From the NCBI GenBank assembly GCA_937899715.1, contig CALCNX010000124.1, positions 1 through 64,000 on the forward strand: 64,000 nucleotides of DNA. The letters run 5' to 3'. A model generated the notes under the pieces. It searched no databases. It was not told the DNA's origin and was given only the letters and a program-made list of their open reading frames with translations. This DNA comes from an uncultured bacterium. GTDB lineage: Bacteria > Bacteroidota > Ignavibacteria > Kapaibacteriales > UBA4661. A program made the translations under genes and the position numbers. Numbering within the stretch: the first letter of the stretch is position 1; every line of letters begins with the position of its first letter. Shown piece by piece: positions 35,116 through 44,290 of the stretch.

Positions 35116-36849
35116 ATGTCCACCCAAGCCCCTCATGCGGCATACAAAATGAAAACGCCGCCTCGCACGATGACTGGTGCGGAAGCTGTTGTCGCCTCGC
35201 TTCTCGAAGAAGGCGTTGATACACTCTTTGGCTATCCGGGCGGTGCGATTATGCCCGTCTATGATGCTCTCTACGATTACCAAGACCGCCTTCGCCATAT
35301 TCTTGTGCGCCATGAGCAGGGAGCTGTTCATGCGGCTCAAGGCTATGCACGGGTTTCTAACCGTGTGGGTGTGTGCATTGCCACATCGGGTCCGGGTGCA
35401 ACGAACCTCATTACCGGCATTGCTGACGCGCAGATAGATTCTACGCCACTTGTTTGTATCACGGGGCAAGTCGGTTCGCACCTGCTTGGCACGGATGCTT
35501 TCCAAGAAACAGACGTAATCGGTATTTCCATGCCTGTCACGAAGTGGAATTACCAAATCACCAAGGCGGAAGAAATTCCTGCCGCCTTTGCAAAAGCCTT
35601 CTACATCGCGCGGAGCGGGCGACCGGGACCGGTTCTGCTGGATATAACCAAAGATGCGCAATTCAAGACGCTGGACTTTTCGTATGAGCCTTGTATGGGC
35701 ATACGCAGTTATGCGCCCTATCCGAAATCGCGCCCCGATGATGTGGTCGCTGCAGCAGCACTCATCAATAACGCAAAGAAGCCGTATATCCTCGCCGGTC
35801 ACGGCATCTTGCTTTCGCAAGCACAGGAAGAATTTAAGGCGTTTGTGGAGAAAACAGGTATTCCCGTTGCCTCGACGCTGATGGGCTTATCAGCACTTCC
35901 TTGCCACCACCCATTGTATGTGGGGTATTTGGGAATGCACGGCAATTACGCCCCGAATGTAAAAACCAACGAAGCAGATGTCATCATTGCTGTTGGTATG
36001 CGCTTCGATGACCGCGTAACAGGCGATTTGTCGCGCTATGCCAAGCAAGCCCGCGTTATTCATATCGAAATTGACCCGTCTGAAATCAACAAAAACGTGA
36101 AACCAGAAGTCGCCATCAATGCCGATGCCAAAGAAGCACTGCTGGCGCTCATGCCACACGTGCAGGAACGCCGCCATGAAGCATGGATAGGTGAGTTCAA
36201 AGCATTAGACAAGATTGAGCATGAGAAAGTGATTGTCAAAGATTTTGCGCTGCCAGAAAACAGTATCAAGATGGCAAACGTTGTCGAGCGTATATCGCGC
36301 AAAACCAAAGGAGAGGCAATCATCGTTACCGACGTAGGGCAGCATCAGATGGTTACCTCGCGGTATTATGCCTATCGCGGGCAGGACAATAACGTTACCT
36401 CCGGCGGTTTAGGAACGATGGGCTTCGCGCTTCCGGCGGCTATTGGTGCAAAGTTTGCGCGTCCGAATGATGAAGTCATTGCCATCATCGGCGATGGCGG
36501 CTTTCAGATGACTTTGCAAGAACTCGGGACAATTTTTCAGGAGAATACGGGCGTGAAAATTGTTTTGCTGAACAATAATTTCTTAGGAATGGTGCGCCAA
36601 TGGCAGCAGTTATTCTTTGACCGTCGTTATTCGTCGGTGGAAATGAAAAATCCGAACTTTATCAAAATCACCGAAGGCTTTGGCTTAAAAGCGCGTAAAA
36701 TCGAGCATCCAAGCGAACTTGATAACGCTATTGACGAGATGCTGGCACACGACGGACCATACTTCTTGGAGGTAGTCGTCGAGCGCGAAGAGAACGTTTT
36801 CCCTATGGTTCCGACGGGGGCTTCGGTGGCGGAAATTCGGTTGGAGTGA
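35116..36849 (+). CDS. ilvB: Acetolactate synthase, large (catalytic) subunit
   Basis: Thiamine-diphosphate enzyme that condenses two pyruvates, or pyruvate and 2-ketobutyrate, in the first common step of branched-chain amino-acid synthesis. Visible are the N-terminal TPP-binding part LFGYPGGAIMPVYDAL with the catalytic Glu in VRHEQGAVHAAQGYAR, the central FAD/Rossmann region (KPYILAGHGI) and the C-terminal ThDP motif GDGGFQMTLQELGTI followed by LLNNNFLGMVRQW. At 577 residues it is normal. A clear AGAGGAA lies upstream of the start at 35116. Its regulatory partner ilvN follows after two small inserted genes. Confidence 0.96.
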   Translation: MSTQAPHAAYKMKTPPRTMTGAEAVVASLLEEGVDTLFGYPGGAIMPVYDALYDYQDRLRHILVRHEQGAVHAAQGYARVSNRVGVCIATSGPGATNLITGIADAQIDSTPLVCITGQVGSHLLGTDAFQETDVIGISMPVTKWNYQITKAEEIPAAFAKAFYIARSGRPGPVLLDITKDAQFKTLDFSYEPCMGIRSYAPYPKSRPDDVVAAAALINNAKKPYILAGHGILLSQAQEEFKAFVEKTGIPVASTLMGLSALPCHHPLYVGYLGMHGNYAPNVKTNEADVIIAVGMRFDDRVTGDLSRYAKQARVIHIEIDPSEINKNVKPEVAINADAKEALLALMPHVQERRHEAWIGEFKALDKIEHEKVIVKDFALPENSIKMANVVERISRKTKGEAIIVTDVGQHQMVTSRYYAYRGQDNNVTSGGLGTMGFALPAAIGAKFARPNDEVIAIIGDGGFQMTLQELGTIFQENTGVKIVLLNNNFLGMVRQWQQLFFDRRYSSVEMKNPNFIKITEGFGLKARKIEHPSELDNAIDEMLAHDGPYFLEVVVEREENVFPMVPTGASVAEIRLE

Positions 36850-36852
36850 GAT

Positions 36853-37167
36853 ATGATGACGTTGGAAGAGATTTGCGCACAATACTTGCGCGGAGAAAAA
36901 GAAAATTCTCTCCATACTGTTGAACGCATGGCAGAACGGATGATTACTCCCGAAGAAATGATAGAAGCAATGCGAACGGCAGAATGTATCGAAGTATATC
37001 CTGATGACAAATACGGTGCAAGTATGCTTATATTAGGATTTACCTCACAGCAACGACCTTTGCATATACACGTTTCTGCCTTTGTTCGGGAGCGAATTAA
37101 GGTAATTACTGTTTATGAACCAAATTCTCATGTTTGGAATAATTTTCGTATAAGAAAGGACAGATAA
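36853..37167 (+). CDS. DUF4258-type protein, possible toxin
   Basis: Basic 104-residue protein matching DUF4258: HTVERMAERMITPEEMIEA, then VYPDDKYGASMLILGF, RPLHIHVSAFV and a C-terminal YEPNSHVWNNFRIRK. Proteins of this type are often encoded beside a YgiT/MqsA-like zinc protein, as here (2-bp gap), and the pair is regarded as toxin-antitoxin-like. No toxic activity can be read directly. It starts 3 bp after ilvB; an ATG at 36856 is an alternative start. Confidence 0.75.
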   Translation: MMTLEEICAQYLRGEKENSLHTVERMAERMITPEEMIEAMRTAECIEVYPDDKYGASMLILGFTSQQRPLHIHVSAFVRERIKVITVYEPNSHVWNNFRIRKDR

Positions 37168-37169
37168 TC

Positions 37170-37412
37170 ATGCCAAATCCATGCAATGTCTGCGGCAATA
37201 CAAGTTACGAAGAGCGCACAATTACTCATGTTTTTACGACTCCTATCGGAGAAAAGGTTGTTATTGATCATATTCCCGTGACTGAGTGTATGCACTGTGG
37301 CGAAAAGAACTTGTCTGCTGAAACCACCGAGCATATTATGAGTATTGTTGCGGCGGCGGCAAATAAATCTTTGTCCGCTGTACGTGAAATGCCTGTGTAT
37401 GAGTATGCCTGA
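37170..37412 (+). CDS. YgiT/MqsA-type zinc-finger protein, probable antitoxin
   Basis: 80-residue protein with two CxxC motifs (CNVCG at residues 5-9 and CMHCGEKNLS about 40-49) in the YgiT-type zinc-finger pattern, with VIDHIPVTEC before the second. The DNA-binding HTH of full-length MqsA is absent or reduced; the tail is a short helix (EHIMSIVAAAANKSLSAV). It is paired with the DUF4258 gene immediately upstream. The pair separates ilvB from ilvN. Confidence 0.8.
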   Translation: MPNPCNVCGNTSYEERTITHVFTTPIGEKVVIDHIPVTECMHCGEKNLSAETTEHIMSIVAAAANKSLSAVREMPVYEYA

Positions 37413-37472
37413 TATATCAGGTAACTACAGCCGTTCTAACGTTTTTTTCATTTAATTTTAGAATTCAAATTC

Positions 37473-38045
37473 ATGAACCAGCAAAAAAAACTCTTCACTA
37501 TCATCGCGTTCACCGAGAACCGCATTGGTCTTCTGAACCGCATCACGATTATCTTCACGCGGCGGCATATCAACATCGAATCGCTCACCACCAGCGAATG
37601 TGAGGTCGAAGGTGTTCACCGCTTTACGATTACCACGCGCACGACCAAAGAACGCGCTGTAAAGGTCGTTCAGCAAATTGACAAACTCGTGGAAGTCATC
37701 AAAGCCTCGTTGCACGAGGAAGAAGAAACCGTGTATCAGGAGCTTGCGCTCTACAAAGTAGATGCACGACAGATTGCCGAGAACGGCTTATTCACGGCAT
37801 TTCTGAACACGATTAAAAAATATGAAGCCAATATCCAAACAGCAACGGATGACTATATCATCATCGAGAAAGTTGGCAGGCGCGTGGAAGTCTTTATGTT
37901 GCTTGATGCGCTGAAGGAATATCACGTGCTGGAATTTGCAAAGTCCGGCAGAGTAGCAATGACGCGCTCGGCGAATGACCTCGACCAGTACCTACGCGAT
38001 GTAGAAGCCCGTGTTGCGGAGGAAGCACACGAAGTTGGTGTGTAG
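37473..38045 (+). CDS. ilvN: Acetolactate synthase, small (regulatory) subunit
   Basis: Regulatory partner of IlvB that confers valine feedback control. The N-terminal ACT domain is clear: FTIIAFTENRIGLLNRITII, then FTRRHINIESLTTSECEVEG and HRFTITTRT. The C-terminal domain follows (LALYKVDA, then LEFAKSGRVAMTRSAND). Its 190 residues are close to the usual 160-185. It lies between the zinc-finger gene and ilvC. Confidence 0.95.
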   Translation: MNQQKKLFTIIAFTENRIGLLNRITIIFTRRHINIESLTTSECEVEGVHRFTITTRTTKERAVKVVQQIDKLVEVIKASLHEEEETVYQELALYKVDARQIAENGLFTAFLNTIKKYEANIQTATDDYIIIEKVGRRVEVFMLLDALKEYHVLEFAKSGRVAMTRSANDLDQYLRDVEARVAEEAHEVGV

Positions 38046-38189
38046 TTTCGTTGCTTGTTAAAAATTTCCATTTTTGAACGAAATTTTGTATCCTAGTAGG
38101 TTTTGCTTGCTTTGATACTCCTTTTCGATTCAAGTCTTTATAGAATACTCATAATTCTTTTCTTTTCAAAAACTTCAGAGAGACTTTAT

Positions 38190-39239
38190 ATGGCAAAACT
38201 TAATTTCGGTGGCGTGGAAGAAAATGTCGTGACACGCGAGGAATTTCCGCTTGCAAAAGCGCAAGAAATCTTGAAAGATGAAGTCGTAGCAGTAATTGGC
38301 TACGGCGTACAAGGTCCGGGGCAAGCGCTCAACCAAAAAGATAACGGCATTAATGTTATTGTCGGGCAGCGTCAAAACTCAAAATCGTGGGATAAAGCCG
38401 TTGCTGACGGCTTTGTGCCCGGAAAAACGCTCTTCACGCCCGAAGAAGCGGCTGAAAAAGGTACGATTATCTGCTATTTGCTTTCCGATGCGGCGCAAAT
38501 TGCAATGTGGCCCACCATCAAAAAACACCTGACCAAGGGCAAAGCGCTCTACTTCTCACACGGTTTCGGTATTACTTACAAAGAGCAGACGGGTATTGTG
38601 CCGCCCGATGATGTGGATGTAATCTTGGTCGCGCCAAAAGGCTCCGGTACGTCGCTTCGCCGTTTGTTCGTAGCCGGACGGGGCTTGAATTCGAGTTACG
38701 CAATTTTCCAAGATGCCACCGGACGCGCCAAAGACCGCACCATTGCGCTTGGTATTGCCGTTGGATCGGGTTATTTGTTTGAAACGGATTTCAAAAAAGA
38801 AGTCTATTCCGACCTCACGGGCGAGCGAGGCACGCTTATGGGTGCAATTCAAGGCATTTTCGAGGCGCAATACAATGTTCTTCGCAAGCGCGGACATACG
38901 CCGTCGGAAGCATTCAACGAAACTGTTGAAGAATTAACGCAAAGTCTGATGCCGCTTGTGGCAGAAAACGGCATGGATTGGATGTATGCGAACTGCTCCA
39001 CGACCGCACAGCGCGGGGCTTTGGACTGGAAAAATAAATTCCGTGATGCCGTAGCGCCAGTGATGGAAGACCTCTACGAAAGCGTCGCAACAGGCAAAGA
39101 AGCTGCACGTTCCATTGCGACGAACAGCCAGCCGGATTACCGTGAAAAATTGGACGCAGAGCTAGCTGAATTGCGCAACTCCGAAATGTGGCAAGCTGGC
39201 AAAACTGTGCGCAGCCTGCGCCCTGAAAACAAGAAGTAG
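38190..39239 (+). CDS. ilvC: Ketol-acid reductoisomerase (NADP-type)
   Basis: Converts acetolactate and acetohydroxybutyrate to the dihydroxy acids in branched-chain amino-acid synthesis. The N-terminal Rossmann domain has AVIGYGVQGPGQALNQKDNG, then VGQRQNSKSWDKA, whose Arg/Ser could bind the NADP phosphate. The catalytic part has ICYLLSDAAQ, YFSHGFGITY, APKGSGTSLRRLF and the metal-site helix DLTGERGTLMGAIQGIFEAQ. The C-terminus (NCSTTAQRGALDW) completes a 349-residue enzyme. The start at 38190 is set by the family; the open frame upstream is not protein-like. A strong terminator follows. Confidence 0.96.
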   Translation: MAKLNFGGVEENVVTREEFPLAKAQEILKDEVVAVIGYGVQGPGQALNQKDNGINVIVGQRQNSKSWDKAVADGFVPGKTLFTPEEAAEKGTIICYLLSDAAQIAMWPTIKKHLTKGKALYFSHGFGITYKEQTGIVPPDDVDVILVAPKGSGTSLRRLFVAGRGLNSSYAIFQDATGRAKDRTIALGIAVGSGYLFETDFKKEVYSDLTGERGTLMGAIQGIFEAQYNVLRKRGHTPSEAFNETVEELTQSLMPLVAENGMDWMYANCSTTAQRGALDWKNKFRDAVAPVMEDLYESVATGKEAARSIATNSQPDYREKLDAELAELRNSEMWQAGKTVRSLRPENKK

Positions 39240-39266
39240 AGCGGGTTCGCTTGCGAATGATTTGGA

Positions 39267-39318
39267 AAAGTCTGTGCTGTGGCGTTAGATTGCGCCTTGC
39301 AGCACAGACTTTTTTTTG
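39267..39318 (+). terminator. Intrinsic terminator after ilvC
   Basis: AAAGTCTGTGCTG pairs with CAGCACAGACTTT (39300-39312), with an inner GGCG/CGCC stem in the loop, followed by a long T-run. It lies 28 bp after the ilvC stop and ends the branched-chain cluster. Confidence 0.92.
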
Positions 39319-39358
39319 AATTCTTGTCATTATTTTATTCATTCATTCAGGAGCAACA

Positions 39359-40462
39359 ATGATTTGGCGTTGCGATTTAGTACCCCAATACGAAGCATAT
39401 AAAGGCGAAATTGACGCTGCTATCCAGCAAGTTCTTATGTCCGGCAGATATATCTTGGCAGAAAACGTGGCGGCATTTGAACAAGAATTTTCCGATTACG
39501 TCGGTGTGAAGCACAGCGTCGGCGTGAATAGTGGCACCGATGCGCTCATGATGCCGCTCTGGATGTGCGGTATTGAGCGGGGTGATGAAGTCATTACAAC
39601 ACCGTTCACGGCGATTCCGACCTTCTCTGCTATTCGTCACATCGGCGCAAAACCTATATTTCTCGACCTTGAGCCGGATACGTTTTTGATGAATTTGGAG
39701 CAGCTGCGCAGCAAAATCACCGAGCGCACCAAAGCTATCGTGCCGGTGCATCTGTTCGGTAATGCGGTGGACGTGGAGCAAATTCGGGATATAGTCGGTA
39801 ATGATATGTACATCGTCGAGGACTGCGCACAGTCGCACGGCGCAAAAGTTCGTGGTAAAATGACCGGTTCGATGGGGAACTTTGCTGCCTTTAGCTTCTA
39901 CCCAACCAAAAATCTTGGTGCGTATGGCGACGGAGGCTTGGTGGCGACGAACGATAAAGAAGCTGCCGACCTGATGAAAAAACGCCGTATGTACGGCATG
40001 ATTAGCAAAGACGAGTTCGTTACTGACGGCATCAACACACGCTTAGACGAGCTTCAAGCAGCAATTCTCCGTGTAAAATTACGCCACTTGGACGCAATGA
40101 ACAAACGCCGCCAAGAACTTGCCGCGATTTATGCCGACTTGCTGCCGAAAGAACACATCAAGCCGCAAGCAGTCCGCGAGGGAATCGAATCTGTCTGGCA
40201 CGTGTACAGCGCCACCGTGAGCGGTCGCCGCGATGAACTTCTGCAATTCCTTGAAGCACGCGATATACAAGCAAATGTGTATTACCCCATGCCGACAACT
40301 AAACAAAAAGGCTACATTGCTGCATTTGGCGATAATGCACCTGCGCTGCCCGTAACGGAGCACCTTTCCAAGCACATTATTGCGCTGCCGTTCTATCCTG
40401 AAATGGACATCAAAACGATGGAAACAGTCGCCAAAGCAATTCGTGAATTCTACAAGGTATAA
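39359..40462 (+). CDS. DegT/DnrJ/EryC1-family sugar aminotransferase
   Basis: PLP-dependent transaminase that typically adds an amino group to a nucleotide-bound keto-sugar. Motifs: VGVNSGTDALMMPLWM, DEVITTPFTAIPTFSAI, VIVPVHLFGNAV-like AIVPVHLFGNAVDVE, VEDCAQSHGAK and the PLP-lysine loop FSFYPTKNLGAYGDGG (Lys about 183). The C-terminal half has NTRLDELQAAILRVKL. At 367 residues it is a normal length. The next two genes, an LpxD-like acyltransferase (5 bp away) and a glycosyltransferase, suggest a role in making an amino-sugar of the envelope. Confidence 0.92.
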   Translation: MIWRCDLVPQYEAYKGEIDAAIQQVLMSGRYILAENVAAFEQEFSDYVGVKHSVGVNSGTDALMMPLWMCGIERGDEVITTPFTAIPTFSAIRHIGAKPIFLDLEPDTFLMNLEQLRSKITERTKAIVPVHLFGNAVDVEQIRDIVGNDMYIVEDCAQSHGAKVRGKMTGSMGNFAAFSFYPTKNLGAYGDGGLVATNDKEAADLMKKRRMYGMISKDEFVTDGINTRLDELQAAILRVKLRHLDAMNKRRQELAAIYADLLPKEHIKPQAVREGIESVWHVYSATVSGRRDELLQFLEARDIQANVYYPMPTTKQKGYIAAFGDNAPALPVTEHLSKHIIALPFYPEMDIKTMETVAKAIREFYKV

Positions 40463-40467
40463 GAAAA

Positions 40468-41379
40468 ATGATGCTTTCTGCCATCAATGATTGGAAAACG
40501 AGCGTGGAAATCGTGCATGATGCCGATTTCCACGCTCTGACGTTTGATGTACGCAATCTACTTCCGCAGACACTAACCTATTGTGGTGGTGTGGGATATC
40601 TGGAGCGCTCGCTTGCTCAAGAATCTATTGCGGCGGTGCTGACTACAGGTGCGGTGCTGGAGGAATACCTCGCAAAAGCACCCGTGCCACCCGGAAAGGG
40701 TATTGCTGTCACAACTTCCCCCAGAGCCGATTTTTTTGCGTTTCATAATTATCTCGCTGCTGAAACCAATTTTTATACCCGTCCCGATAAATCAAGTATT
40801 GGCGAGGGCTGTACGATTGGAAAATTGGCAAGTATTGATGCCCATAATGTTGTCATTGGTCGTAACGTTGTCATCGAAGATTTTGTGCGGATTGGCGCGA
40901 ATACTACGATTGGTGACGGTACGATTATTCGCGCGGGTACAGTGATTGGCGGCGATGGCTTCCAGTTTATGCGTATGCCGGACAGTATTGGGAAAGTCGC
41001 TCACGCGGGCGGTGTGCGCATTGGCGAAGGGGTAGAATTACAAGCACACTGCATGATTGACAAACACATCTTCGGCGGCGATACGCTTATTGGGAACGAC
41101 ACCAAACTTGCCGATGGTGCACACGTGGCACATTGTGCAAAAGTTGGCGCTCGGTGTTTGGTGGCGGCGGGGGCAATTATTCTGGGTAGTACGGTTATTG
41201 GAGATGATGTGTGGGTTGGTCCAGGGGCAATTATTTCTAACGAGCTTGATGTGGGCGATAAAGCATTCATCACGCTTGGAGCGGTTGTAACGCGGAACGT
41301 AGTGCAAGGTGAGAAGGTGAGCGGCAATTTTGCGATTCCTCATGCACGATTTTTGGAACAACTCAAAGCGATTCGTTGA
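40468..41379 (+). CDS. LpxD-like hexapeptide-repeat acyltransferase
   Basis: 303-residue left-handed beta-helix protein. The N-terminal domain (about 1-100) is short and only weakly like LpxD. The hexapeptide core has IGEGCTIGKLASIDAHNVVI, then VIGGDGFQF (the LpxD-type GGDGFGF-like turn) and ADGAHVAHCAKVGARCLVAA, where the His aligns with the catalytic His of LpxD. True LpxD adds the N-linked hydroxy fatty acid to lipid A precursors; this could be a paralogue acting on an amino-sugar made by the upstream DegT enzyme. The acyltransferase family is clear, the substrate is not. Confidence 0.82.
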   Translation: MMLSAINDWKTSVEIVHDADFHALTFDVRNLLPQTLTYCGGVGYLERSLAQESIAAVLTTGAVLEEYLAKAPVPPGKGIAVTTSPRADFFAFHNYLAAETNFYTRPDKSSIGEGCTIGKLASIDAHNVVIGRNVVIEDFVRIGANTTIGDGTIIRAGTVIGGDGFQFMRMPDSIGKVAHAGGVRIGEGVELQAHCMIDKHIFGGDTLIGNDTKLADGAHVAHCAKVGARCLVAAGAIILGSTVIGDDVWVGPGAIISNELDVGDKAFITLGAVVTRNVVQGEKVSGNFAIPHARFLEQLKAIR

Positions 41380-41457
41380 CGGTATTTTCCCAAGTTTCCG
41401 TATGTTTGTGTTCTTTGTTCTCAACTATCTTTCATCTGTTGATTTTTTCTGTGTTGC

Positions 41458-42180
41458 ATGAGCCAGAACGCTATGAGTCAAACCGCTACCTCCCTATCTG
41501 TTATTATTCCGGTGTACAACGAAGTCGAACTTCTCGGCGATGCTGTGCGGCAGATTGATTCTTTCGTCGCACGCCATTTCACCGAATATGAAATTGTCAT
41601 TATCGAAAGCGGAAGCACCGATGGCACGGGTGCGCTGTGCGACAACTTGGCAGCGGAGCTTGCATCTGTGCGAGTGATTCACGAAGGCGGGCGGAACGGC
41701 TTCGGCTCTGCGCTCAAGCGCGGCTATAAAGAAGCCGCAAAAGATTGGGTTTGGTTCGTGACCGCCGATACGCCGTTTCCGTTGGAATCTATTGTGGAGG
41801 CGAAAAAACTATTCCCGAACTACGATTGCATCCTCAGCTACCGCTCGGAAGATACGCGCAAAAGTTTCTTCCGCAAAATACAATCGGTGGTCTATAATAC
41901 GCTTGTCAAAACCGTGCTGGGGCTGCGCGTTAAGCACGTCAACTCTGCCTTCAAAGTCTTCAAGCGCGATGTTATTCAGTCCTTGCCGCTCATTTCTAAC
42001 GGCTGGTTTATTGATGCCGAAACGCTTTACTGGCTCACCCAACGCAAGGTGCGCTATACCGAAATTCCTGTGCCACTCATTGACCGTACGGGCGGACACT
42101 CTACGATTACCCTTTCTACGCCGCTTACGCTTTTGAAAGAGTTGCAGCGCTTTTTGCAAGAACGCAAAAAGTTTTTGTAA
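41458..42180 (+). CDS. Glycosyltransferase family 2
   Basis: GT-A-fold transferase of 240 residues, in the style of dolichol/polyprenyl-phosphate sugar synthases. Motifs: SVIIPVYNEVELLGDAVRQI (nucleotide binding), IIESGSTDGTGALC, GGRNGFGSALKRGYKEA, the DxD-like TADTPF and later FKVFKRDVIQSLPLISNGWF with IDAETLYW. It has no C-terminal membrane helices. It follows the LpxD-like gene by 78 bp and probably works in the same envelope pathway. A terminator lies downstream. Confidence 0.9.
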   Translation: MSQNAMSQTATSLSVIIPVYNEVELLGDAVRQIDSFVARHFTEYEIVIIESGSTDGTGALCDNLAAELASVRVIHEGGRNGFGSALKRGYKEAAKDWVWFVTADTPFPLESIVEAKKLFPNYDCILSYRSEDTRKSFFRKIQSVVYNTLVKTVLGLRVKHVNSAFKVFKRDVIQSLPLISNGWFIDAETLYWLTQRKVRYTEIPVPLIDRTGGHSTITLSTPLTLLKELQRFLQERKKFL

Positions 42181-42211
42181 AAACTATAACGTGATGCGTT
42201 TACGCAAACGC

Positions 42212-42274
42212 AAAAAAAGCCAAGCAAAAGTCGTTCCAATCATTGATTGATAGCGGTTTTTACTTGGCTTTTTT
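42212..42274 (+). terminator. Terminator after the glycosyltransferase gene
   Basis: AAAAAAAGCCAAG (42212-42224) can pair with CTTGGCTTTTTT (42263-42274) across a long, partly paired loop with an inner AAAA/TTTT. A second T-run follows shortly. It lies about 30 bp after the stop. Confidence 0.75.
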
Positions 42275-42410
42275 GTACTTTTTTTGCATTTTGGCATTAG
42301 AGCGACGTGTCTATGCAAATTCCGTTCCATATTTGCCAGTTACACGTCTTCGTACCACTTTCACATAAGCAGCTATCGTTTTTCAGCATAATGAGAAAGC
42401 GTTAATAATT

Positions 42411-44246
42411 ATGATAGGTCTCGGATTAGGACTTGAACTGGGCTTAGAGCAGAAGCTCACGCCCCAGCAAGTACAGTATCTTAAACTTTTACAACTCACG
42501 GGTTTACAGCTTGAGCAGCATATCTCGCAAGAGTTGGAAATGAATCCCATGCTCGAAGAAGGTGGCTTGGAATCAGACTTCGGTGATGATACCGAACTCA
42601 GCTCCGTTGAGACTATTGCTGAAGATGCTCCCAGCGATAGCGATGCCGACGACCGCGACGAAGAGCGTATCTCGCGCGAGGATGACGATTTTGAGGTGTT
42701 CAATCCTGAAAACGGGGTAAACGACGAAGAGCAAACATGGGTAGATTTTATTGAAGATGAAGGTAGTACTGCGAAGTACAACAGCGACGATGAAGACGGC
42801 GAGGGCTTCCCGATGCCCGAATCACGTTCTGTGCTTGACGAAATTGAAGACCAGCTTCGTATGCTTAACCTTACCGAAGAAGAGCAAATTATTACCGAAG
42901 AAATCTTGGGAAGCATTGAACCATCGGGGTATTTGTATCGAGACTTGACGGAAATAGCGATTGCGGTGAATGAAAAAATTGATGCGCTCAACGAACTTCG
43001 TCAGCATGAAGCGAGCAATAGCAAAGCCTCTACAAACGGCTACAAGCGTGATTATATGGATGCTTATCGCACATATAACGACGACGACGATGTTGACGAT
43101 GATGATTTCGAGTCCATAGACCTTTCGCCCGTAAAGAAGAAACCTGCTTCGCTCGCCCTCGCCCAGACAATCGAACAGCCTGTCATTATCCTCCAGCCAG
43201 TGAATGTGGACATGGTAGAGGAAATTCTTTTTGAAATTCAAACCCTTGACCCGCCCGGAATTGGTGCGCGGGACTTGCGCGAATGTTTGCTTGCACAGCT
43301 GTACGCCCTACCGAAGCTGAACGCGGCGCAGCAGCTCGCAAAGATGGTGCTGGAGAAAGCATATGAGCCGTTCCGCATGAAGCATTACGAAGTCATTATG
43401 CGCGAACTCAAGGTGAGCGATGTTTATTTGCGAGAGGCGCTGAAGGCTATTCGCTTGCTGAATCCAAAGCCCGGCGGATTTTCGACTGGTGGCGGCACAA
43501 GTTCCATCATTCCTGACTTCTTGATTAGTTTCGATGAAGAAAAAAATGATTTTTTCATTCAACTCAACGACACGCGCGTTCCCACAGTCCATGTGAACAA
43601 AATGTATGAGCAGATGAAAAATCAAGTCCGCGAAGTAACGCAGCGCGGCATGAAAAGCCAGCGAATGAACAAGGACACTCGCCAATTTCTCAAGCAAAAA
43701 TACGACGACGCGAAATTTCTTATCCTAGCACTCAAGCAACGCCGCCACACGATGATTCGCGTGATGACGGCGATAGTATTCCGTCAGCGAGAATTTTTTC
43801 TGCGCGGCAAAAACTACATCAGACCGCTCATTTACAAAGATATTGCTGAAGATACAGGCGTGGATATTTCTACCGTTTGTCGCGTGGTTAATAACAAATA
43901 TGCTCAGACCGATTATGGCGTGTACGAGCTCCGCTATTTCTTCAGTGAAGGCTTGCCTATGCCCAAAGACCCTGTTATAGGCGGTGCGCTTGGCGTTGCT
44001 CCGGTGGAAAGCAGTAACGGTAGCTATTCGGGTGAAGATGGCGACATGGATAATGAAATTTCGACTCGCGTCATCAAGGATAAATTGAAAGAAATTATCC
44101 AAGCAGAGCCGAAAGACAAGCCCCTCAGCGACGACAAACTTGTGCAGGAACTTGCGAAAATCGGCTTTACTATTGCCCGACGGACAGTGGCAAAATATCG
44201 TGATTTGATGGGGATTCCGCCAGCGAGACTGCGTAGGGAATTGTAA
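42411..44246 (+). CDS. rpoN: RNA polymerase sigma-54 factor
   Basis: Alternative sigma factor for -24/-12 promoters that need an AAA+ activator. Region I is Gln/Leu-rich (LEQKLTPQQVQYLKLLQLTG). The core-binding region follows (LNLTEEEQIITEEILGSIEP and LDPPGIGARDLRECLLAQLY). The DNA-binding part includes YIRPLIYKDIAEDTGVDIST, VCRVVNNKYAQTDYG and the C-terminal RpoN box ARRTVAKYR (about 589-597). At 611 residues it is much longer than E. coli RpoN (477) because of two strongly acidic insertions, about 49-130 and about 205-240 (with a DDDDVDDDDFESID run). The matching activator gene is 3 kb downstream. Confidence 0.95.
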   Translation: MIGLGLGLELGLEQKLTPQQVQYLKLLQLTGLQLEQHISQELEMNPMLEEGGLESDFGDDTELSSVETIAEDAPSDSDADDRDEERISREDDDFEVFNPENGVNDEEQTWVDFIEDEGSTAKYNSDDEDGEGFPMPESRSVLDEIEDQLRMLNLTEEEQIITEEILGSIEPSGYLYRDLTEIAIAVNEKIDALNELRQHEASNSKASTNGYKRDYMDAYRTYNDDDDVDDDDFESIDLSPVKKKPASLALAQTIEQPVIILQPVNVDMVEEILFEIQTLDPPGIGARDLRECLLAQLYALPKLNAAQQLAKMVLEKAYEPFRMKHYEVIMRELKVSDVYLREALKAIRLLNPKPGGFSTGGGTSSIIPDFLISFDEEKNDFFIQLNDTRVPTVHVNKMYEQMKNQVREVTQRGMKSQRMNKDTRQFLKQKYDDAKFLILALKQRRHTMIRVMTAIVFRQREFFLRGKNYIRPLIYKDIAEDTGVDISTVCRVVNNKYAQTDYGVYELRYFFSEGLPMPKDPVIGGALGVAPVESSNGSYSGEDGDMDNEISTRVIKDKLKEIIQAEPKDKPLSDDKLVQELAKIGFTIARRTVAKYRDLMGIPPARLRREL

Positions 44247-44290
44247 ATTGTAAAATTGCCCCGATTTCAAACTTCATTACCGCTATCCAG

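Noticed and set aside
35098..35820. 240-codon open frame antisense to ilvB
   Set aside because: It lies entirely over the clear ilvB coding frame and its protein has no recognisable motif.
38046..38189. Second attenuator or riboswitch between ilvN and ilvC
   Set aside because: No Ile/Val/Leu-rich short frame and no terminator hairpin were found in this 144-bp gap.
42383..42991. 202-codon Ser-rich frame antisense to rpoN
   Set aside because: It mirrors the Asp/Glu-rich insertion of RpoN on the other strand, which explains the serine runs.
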